A stretch of DNA of 64,000 bases, taken from NCBI RefSeq assembly GCF_002916655.1, contig NZ_PPSM01000014.1:558001-622000 (forward strand), given 5' to 3'. The translations under genes were made by a program, and so were the position numbers. This document shows positions 59,452-64,000 of this stretch, piece after piece. The DNA is from Novosphingobium sp. HII-3. Its GTDB lineage: Bacteria; Pseudomonadota; Alphaproteobacteria; Sphingomonadales; Sphingomonadaceae. Each line of letters opens with the position of its first letter. Position 1 is the stretch's first letter. The notes under the pieces were generated by a model. That model was not told the origin of the DNA and ran no database searches. It saw only the letters and a program-made list of their open reading frames with translations.

Positions 59452-62112
59452 TCAGCCAAGCCGTGCAAGCGCAGCGGCCAGCCTTTCGGCCTCCGCCGAA
59501 TGCGCCGCATGGTCGGCTTTCGCCTTTTCGACCGCTTCCGGTTTCGCCTTCTCGACGAAAGCCGGGTTCTCGAGGCGCTTGCCCAGCGAGTCCCGCTCCT
59601 TGATGGCGGCGGCATGGGCCTTTTCAAGGCGCGCTTTCTCCGCCGCGATGTCGATCACGCCTTCGAGCGGGATCGCCAGCATCGCATCGCCCGCGCCTAC
59701 CTGCATCGCGGCGCCGGCTGGTGCCGCTTCGAAGCGGATCGCGTCCAAACGGGCAAGGCGGTCGACCACGGCCGGGTTGCGCTCGATCACCGCGCGCGTC
59801 GCCGCGGAAGGCTCGGCGAGATAGGCCGTCAGGCGCGCCCCCGGCGCGATGCCGAGTTCCGCCTTGGCGCCGCGCAGGTTACCGACGAGGGCGATGAGCC
59901 ATTCGACTTCCGACTTGGCTTCGGCGTCCACCGAAGCGTCCGGCGCGGGCCACTGCGCCACGATCAGTTCGTGGGCTCGGCTGCCGGTCTTGCTCCACAG
60001 CTCTTCGGTGACGAAGGGCATGAAGGGGTGCAGCATGACGAGGATCTGGTCGAGCACCCAGCCGGCGACGGCCCTGGTCTCGTCATCGAACTGACCCTTG
60101 ATCAATTCGATGTACCAGTCGCAGAACTGGTTCCAGACGAAGTGGTAGATCGCGTTGGCGGCGGCGTCGAAGCGCAGATCGGCCATCGCCTTGTCGAGTG
60201 CGGCGACGGTTTCGACCACTTCGCCGATGATCCAGCGGTTGACCGCCGAAGTGGCCTTGGGTGCGGCGACCGAAGTGCTGCCGACGATGCCATTGGACTG
60301 GCAGAAGCGCGCGGCGTTCCACAGCTTCGTCGCGAAGTTGCGATACCCCTCGACGCGCTTCTCATCCATCTTCACGTCGCGGCCCTGGCTTTCCATGGCG
60401 GTCATGAAGAAGCGCAGCGCGTCGGCCCCGTACGTGTCGATGAGACCCAGCGGATCGACGACGTTGCCCTTGGACTTGGACATCTTCTGCCCGTCCGCCG
60501 CGCGCACGAGGCCATGCAGGTAAAGCCGCTTCCACGGCACTTCCTTCATGAAGTGGATGCCCTGCATCGCCATGCGCGCATCCCAGAAGAACAGGATGTC
60601 GAACCCGGAGACGAGCAGGTCGTTCGGGTAGTGCTTCTTGAGCAGCGGCGCGTCCTCGTCCGGCCAGCCGAGCGTGGCGAAGGGCCACAGCGCCGAGGAG
60701 AACCAGGTGTCGAGCACGTCGTTGTCGCGGGTCAGCGCCTTGTTCCCGGCAAGGGCCTGCGCCTCCTCCTCCGTCTCCGCCACGAAGACTTCGCCGTCCT
60801 CGGCGTACCATGCCGGGATGCGGTGGCCCCACCAGAGCTGGCGACTGACGCACCAGGGCTGGATGTTCTCCATCCAGTTGAAGAAGGTTTTTTCCCACGA
60901 TTTCGGGACGATTTCTATGGCGCCGCTGCGCACCGCTTCCATCGGCGGGATGGCGAGGGTGGCGGCGTCGACATACCACTGATCGGTCAGCCAGGGTTCG
61001 ATCACCACGCCGCCGCGGTCGCCGTAAGGCGTCTGGATCACGCGGTCCTCGACCTTCTCCAGCAGGCCGTCCTCGTCGAGCAGTTCGATCACGCGCTTGC
61101 GGGCATCGAAGCGATCCATTCCGAGGAACTCGTGCGGGATCAGGCCATCCGCCGTCTGGCAGACCTTCGCCTCCGCATCGAGCATGTTGAGCATGTCGGC
61201 GGCCTTGATGCCTGCGCGCTTGCCCACTTCGAAGTCGTTGAAATCATGGCCGGGCGTGATCTTCACCGCGCCCGAGCCCAGTTCCGGGTCCGCGTGCTCG
61301 TCCGCGACGATGGGGATCTCGCGCCCGGTGATCGGCAGGGTGACGGTGGCGCCACGCTCGAGCAGCGGCTTATAGCGCTCGTCCTCGGGATTCACCGCCA
61401 CGGCCATGTCGGCCAGCATCGTTTCCGGGCGCGTGGTCGCGACGTGGATGTGGCCCGAACCGTCGGAGAGCGGGTACTTCAGGTGCCAGAAATGGCCCTG
61501 AACCTCGCGCGTCTCCACCTCGAGGTCGCTGATCGCGGTCTTGAGCTTGGGATCCCAGTTCACCAGCCGCTTGTCGCGGTAGATGAGGCCCTGCTTGTGC
61601 AGGTCGACGAAAACCTTGACCACGGCGCGCGTGAAGTGCGGGTCCATCGTGAACTGCTCGCGGCTCCAGTCCATCGAACAGCCGAGACGGCGCAGCTGCC
61701 CGGTGATGGTGCCGCCGCTCTCGGCCTTCCATTCCCAGACCTTCTCGATGAACGCTTCGCGCGTGTAATTGGTGCGCTTGTCCTGCTTCGCTTCGAGCTG
61801 GCGCTCCACCACCATCTGCGTCGCGATGCCGGCGTGGTCGGTGCCGACGACCCACAGCGCATCCTTGCCACGCAGCCGTTCGTAGCGGATCACGACGTCC
61901 TGCAGCGTGTTGTCGAGTGCGTGCCCGATGTGCAGGCTGCCCGTCACGTTCGGCGGCGGGTTGACGATGGTGAAGGGCTGCGCGTCCGGGCGTTCGGGCC
62001 GGAAAAGGCCCTTGTCTTCCCAGTGGGCATACCACTTCGCCTCGATCCCGGCAGGGTCGAAGGTCTTGTCGAGAGCGGGTTCGGTCGGCGCGCCGGCATT
62101 CTGTTCGGTCAT
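59452..62112 (-). CDS. valS: Valine--tRNA ligase
   Basis: An 886-residue class I synthetase. HIGH motif: [10 protein letters not shown] (about residue 60); [16 protein letters not shown] (about residue 545). The editing domain ([11 protein letters not shown]) and the C-terminal coiled coil that grips the tRNA are present. I start at ATG 62112 (MTEQNAG); the open frame continues upstream but unlike the family. It is divergent from mlaE. Confidence 0.96.
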   Translation of the reverse strand: MTEQNAGAPTEPALDKTFDPAGIEAKWYAHWEDKGLFRPERPDAQPFTIVNPPPNVTGSLHIGHALDNTLQDVVIRYERLRGKDALWVVGTDHAGIATQMVVERQLEAKQDKRTNYTREAFIEKVWEWKAESGGTITGQLRRLGCSMDWSREQFTMDPHFTRAVVKVFVDLHKQGLIYRDKRLVNWDPKLKTAISDLEVETREVQGHFWHLKYPLSDGSGHIHVATTRPETMLADMAVAVNPEDERYKPLLERGATVTLPITGREIPIVADEHADPELGSGAVKITPGHDFNDFEVGKRAGIKAADMLNMLDAEAKVCQTADGLIPHEFLGMDRFDARKRVIELLDEDGLLEKVEDRVIQTPYGDRGGVVIEPWLTDQWYVDAATLAIPPMEAVRSGAIEIVPKSWEKTFFNWMENIQPWCVSRQLWWGHRIPAWYAEDGEVFVAETEEEAQALAGNKALTRDNDVLDTWFSSALWPFATLGWPDEDAPLLKKHYPNDLLVSGFDILFFWDARMAMQGIHFMKEVPWKRLYLHGLVRAADGQKMSKSKGNVVDPLGLIDTYGADALRFFMTAMESQGRDVKMDEKRVEGYRNFATKLWNAARFCQSNGIVGSTSVAAPKATSAVNRWIIGEVVETVAALDKAMADLRFDAAANAIYHFVWNQFCDWYIELIKGQFDDETRAVAGWVLDQILVMLHPFMPFVTEELWSKTGSRAHELIVAQWPAPDASVDAEAKSEVEWLIALVGNLRGAKAELGIAPGARLTAYLAEPSAATRAVIERNPAVVDRLARLDAIRFEAAPAGAAMQVGAGDAMLAIPLEGVIDIAAEKARLEKAHAAAIKERDSLGKRLENPAFVEKAKPEAVEKAKADHAAHSAEAERLAAALARLG

Positions 62113-62262
62113 GGCGCCGCGCCATGCCAGCGGGCGGGTTCGCGCGCAAGAAGCCATTGCCTCGCTTTTGCCGCAAGCGCGTGCGATCCAGCGATCCGGG
62201 CCTTTCGTCGCCCGAGCGGAACATCTTGCCGGTACGTGCTTTTTGCACCATTGCGAGAAAAC

Positions 62263-63378
62263 ATGCGGGAATGGGCTGAATTCACCCTGTCGGAAAACGA
62301 CCAAGGAAGCGATCACGTGCTGGCGCTCAAGGGACCGCTGCGCGTGCATTCGCTCGGGAACCTTGACGCAAAGCTGGCCGGGCTCGATGGCGACTACACC
62401 CGGATCGACATGTCCGGCGTCACGGACATCGACACGACCGGCGCCTGGCTGGTGGCCCGCCATGCCCGTGAACGGGGGCTGGAGATCACCGGCGAAAGCG
62501 AACAGGCCCGCCGCCTCATCGCAGCCATCGGCGATCTTTCCGAACATGAGGCGGAGCCCGAACGGCGTCCTTCGCTGCTGATCCGCACGGTCGGTGAACT
62601 GGGCGATCTGGTCGCCAGCTGGGGCGTCGGCCTTCGCAAGATGCTCGGGTTCCTTGGCGAACTCATCCTCGCGTTCGGCGTGATGATCCGGCACCCGTCG
62701 CGGTTGCGGGGGACGGCGCTGATGTTCCACATGCAGTATGTGGGCATCAACTCGCTCTGGATCATCGGCCTGATGAGCTTTCTCATCGGCATCGTCATCG
62801 CGCAGCAGGGTGCGGTGCAGCTCGCCCAGTTCGGGGCGGAGATCTACACGATCAACCTGACCGGCCGCCTCTCCATGCGAGAGCTGGGCATTCTCATGAC
62901 CTCGATCATGGTGGCGGGCCGGTCCGGCTCGGCCTTCGCCGCGCAGATCGGCACCATGAAACTGACCGAGGAGGTGGACGCCATGCGCACCATCGGCGTG
63001 TCTCCCATGGAAACGCTGGTCGTGCCCCGCGTTCTGGCCTCTATGCTGATGATGCCGCTCCTGGGCTTCTATTCCTCGGTGCTGGCGATCATCGGTGGCG
63101 CCACCATCGCCGGGTTTGCGCTTGACATACCGTTCTGGACTTTCCTCCAGCGCACGCAGGAAGTCGTGCCGATGACTGACCTGTGGATCGGGCTCATCAA
63201 AGCCCCCGTGTTCGCGCTGATCGTGGCGCTCGCGGGGTGCTACCAGGGCATGCAGGTGACCGCCAACGCGGAGGAGGTCGGCGCGCGTACCACGCAGGCC
63301 GTGGTCACCGCGATCTTCACCGTCATCGTCCTGGACGCCTTCTTCGCGATCTTCTTCACGAAGATCGGCTGGAAGTGA
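62263..63378 (+). CDS. mlaE: MlaE-type ABC transporter permease with N-terminal STAS domain
   Basis: A 371-residue fusion. Residues 1-95 form a STAS domain like MlaB ([34 protein letters not shown]). The rest is the MlaE permease with about five helices ([56 protein letters not shown] at 62877-62984). MlaE and MlaF move phospholipids between membranes to keep outer-membrane asymmetry. Fusion of the STAS part to MlaE is usual in alphaproteobacteria. mlaF starts 10 bp downstream. Confidence 0.93.
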   Translation: MREWAEFTLSENDQGSDHVLALKGPLRVHSLGNLDAKLAGLDGDYTRIDMSGVTDIDTTGAWLVARHARERGLEITGESEQARRLIAAIGDLSEHEAEPERRPSLLIRTVGELGDLVASWGVGLRKMLGFLGELILAFGVMIRHPSRLRGTALMFHMQYVGINSLWIIGLMSFLIGIVIAQQGAVQLAQFGAEIYTINLTGRLSMRELGILMTSIMVAGRSGSAFAAQIGTMKLTEEVDAMRTIGVSPMETLVVPRVLASMLMMPLLGFYSSVLAIIGGATIAGFALDIPFWTFLQRTQEVVPMTDLWIGLIKAPVFALIVALAGCYQGMQVTANAEEVGARTTQAVVTAIFTVIVLDAFFAIFFTKIGWK

Positions 63379-63388
63379 TGGGTCTCGC

Positions 63389-64000
63389 ATGACGATGAAC
63401 GACACGTCGACCACACCTGCCACGGACCCGCAGACCCGCAGCGACGCGGAGGATTACCCCATCGTCGTGAAGGGTCTGCACAACGCCTTCGGAGAATACG
63501 TCATCCACGACGGCCTCGACCTCAAGGTGCGCCGGGGCGAGATCATCGGCGTGGTCGGAGGATCGGGCACGGGCAAGTCCGTCCTGATGCGCTCGATCAT
63601 CGGGCTGCAGCAGCCGACGGGAGGGGATATCACCGTCCTCGGCCACCGCATGGGCGATGCGACCGAAGAGGATTCGGTCGATCTGCGCTCCCGCTGGGGC
63701 GTTCTGTTCCAGGGCGGTGCCCTGTTCTCCACGCTCACCGTCGGAGAGAACGTCGAAGTTCCGCTCAAGCAGTTCTTCCCCGAGATATCGGACGAACTCC
63801 GGGCGGAGATCGCGCGCTTCAAGGTGCGCCTCTCGGGTCTGCCGGAGGACGCGGCGTTCAAGTACCCGAGCGAGCTTTCGGGCGGCATGAAGAAACGCGC
63901 CGGCCTGGCGCGCGCGCTGGCGCTCGATCCGGAGCTGCTGTTCCTCGACGAACCTACCGCCGGGCTTGACCCTATCGGCGCAGCCGCCTTCGACACGCTG
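63389..64000 (+). CDS. mlaF: MlaF-type ABC transporter ATP-binding protein, N-terminal part (runs off the right edge)
   Basis: The frame from ATG 63389 is open to the window end, giving 204 residues. Walker A is GGSGTGKS (about residues 58-65), the Q-loop [10 protein letters not shown], the ABC signature [16 protein letters not shown] and Walker [14 protein letters not shown]. The GGMKKR signature is typical of MlaF. It powers the MlaE permease of the gene just ahead. MlaD and further genes of the operon are probably beyond the edge. Confidence 0.95.
   Translation, partial: MTMNDTSTTPATDPQTRSDAEDYPIVVKGLHNAFGEYVIHDGLDLKVRRGEIIGVVGGSGTGKSVLMRSIIGLQQPTGGDITVLGHRMGDATEEDSVDLRSRWGVLFQGGALFSTLTVGENVEVPLKQFFPEISDELRAEIARFKVRLSGLPEDAAFKYPSELSGGMKKRAGLARALALDPELLFLDEPTAGLDPIGAAAFDTL

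Noticed and set aside
59500..62262. Very long plus-strand frame antisense to valS running into mlaE
   Set aside because: valS on the other strand has full synthetase motifs, and the MlaE protein has a natural start at 62263. The upstream part is a GC-rich shadow.
62113..63423. Long minus-strand N-terminal extension of valS antisense to mlaE
   Set aside because: The family start is at 62112, and the extension is His/Arg/Glu-rich with no family likeness.

Overview
The window is high-GC alphaproteobacterial chromosome and looks like a sphingomonad (Novosphingobium or a close relative). The pointers are a ChpT phosphotransferase, NDUFA12 and DUF2155 lipoprotein genes beside aat, a large TonB-dependent receptor, a STAS-MlaE fusion, DUF3297 and DUF1761 genes, and short intergenic spaces. 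I see no phage, insertion sequence, CRISPR array or island boundary. It reads as core chromosome with a few lineage-specific genes.

Layout. 1-3.6 kb: partial fatty acyl-AMP ligase, recX, DUF192 lipoprotein, NDUFA12, DUF2155 lipoprotein and aat, the last two overlapping tail to tail. 3.7-7.9 kb: tRNA-Trp, an uncharacterised membrane protein, secE-nusG and rplK-rplA. 8-12.6 kb: TauD-like dioxygenase, chorismate-lyase-like protein, CinA-like protein, two tandem small RNAs, rimO and a DUF1761 protein. 12.6-18.6 kb: potassium channel, NlpD-like LysM/M23 protein, surE, serS, a GT39-like membrane protein and tRNA-Val. 18.7-25.7 kb: DUF3297, CHAP protein, der, AI-2E-type transporter, bfr, bfd, DUF418 and a Sel1/SPOR protein. 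25.9-32.7 kb: ParA plus a TPR/SPOR lipoprotein, a degenerate dihydroorotase with pyrB, sppA and a 54-residue acidic protein. 32.8-38.8 kb: tRNA-Leu, trigger factor, a periplasmic protein, an MTA/SAH nucleosidase and clpP-clpX. 39-49.5 kb: VOC protein, cation diffusion facilitator, TonB receptor, mtgA, rpoH, rluD, JAMM protein, chpT, amidase and rnpB. 49.5-64 kb: phosphoesterase, gloA, an NfrB-like glycosyltransferase with a beta-barrel partner, TauE/SafE with a TIGR02186 protein, HerA-like ATPase, MATE exporter, queE, valS and mlaE-mlaF (the last cut by the window end).

Themes. Several genes serve translation and protein quality control (aat, secE-nusG-rplKA, rimO, serS, der, tig, clpPX, rpoH, rluD, rnpB, valS, three tRNAs). 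A second group works on the envelope and division (NlpD-like protein, CHAP protein, two SPOR proteins around ParA, mtgA, amidase, chpT, the NfrAB-like pair, mlaEF).

The strongest undescribed-looking signal is at 10.3-10.65 kb. Two near-identical short RNA units on the minus strand lie exactly 200 bp apart. Each has its own promoter, a conserved upstream palindrome, an exposed CCUCUCCC (anti-Shine-Dalgarno-like) segment and a strong terminator. All calls come from reading the sequence; no database search was run.
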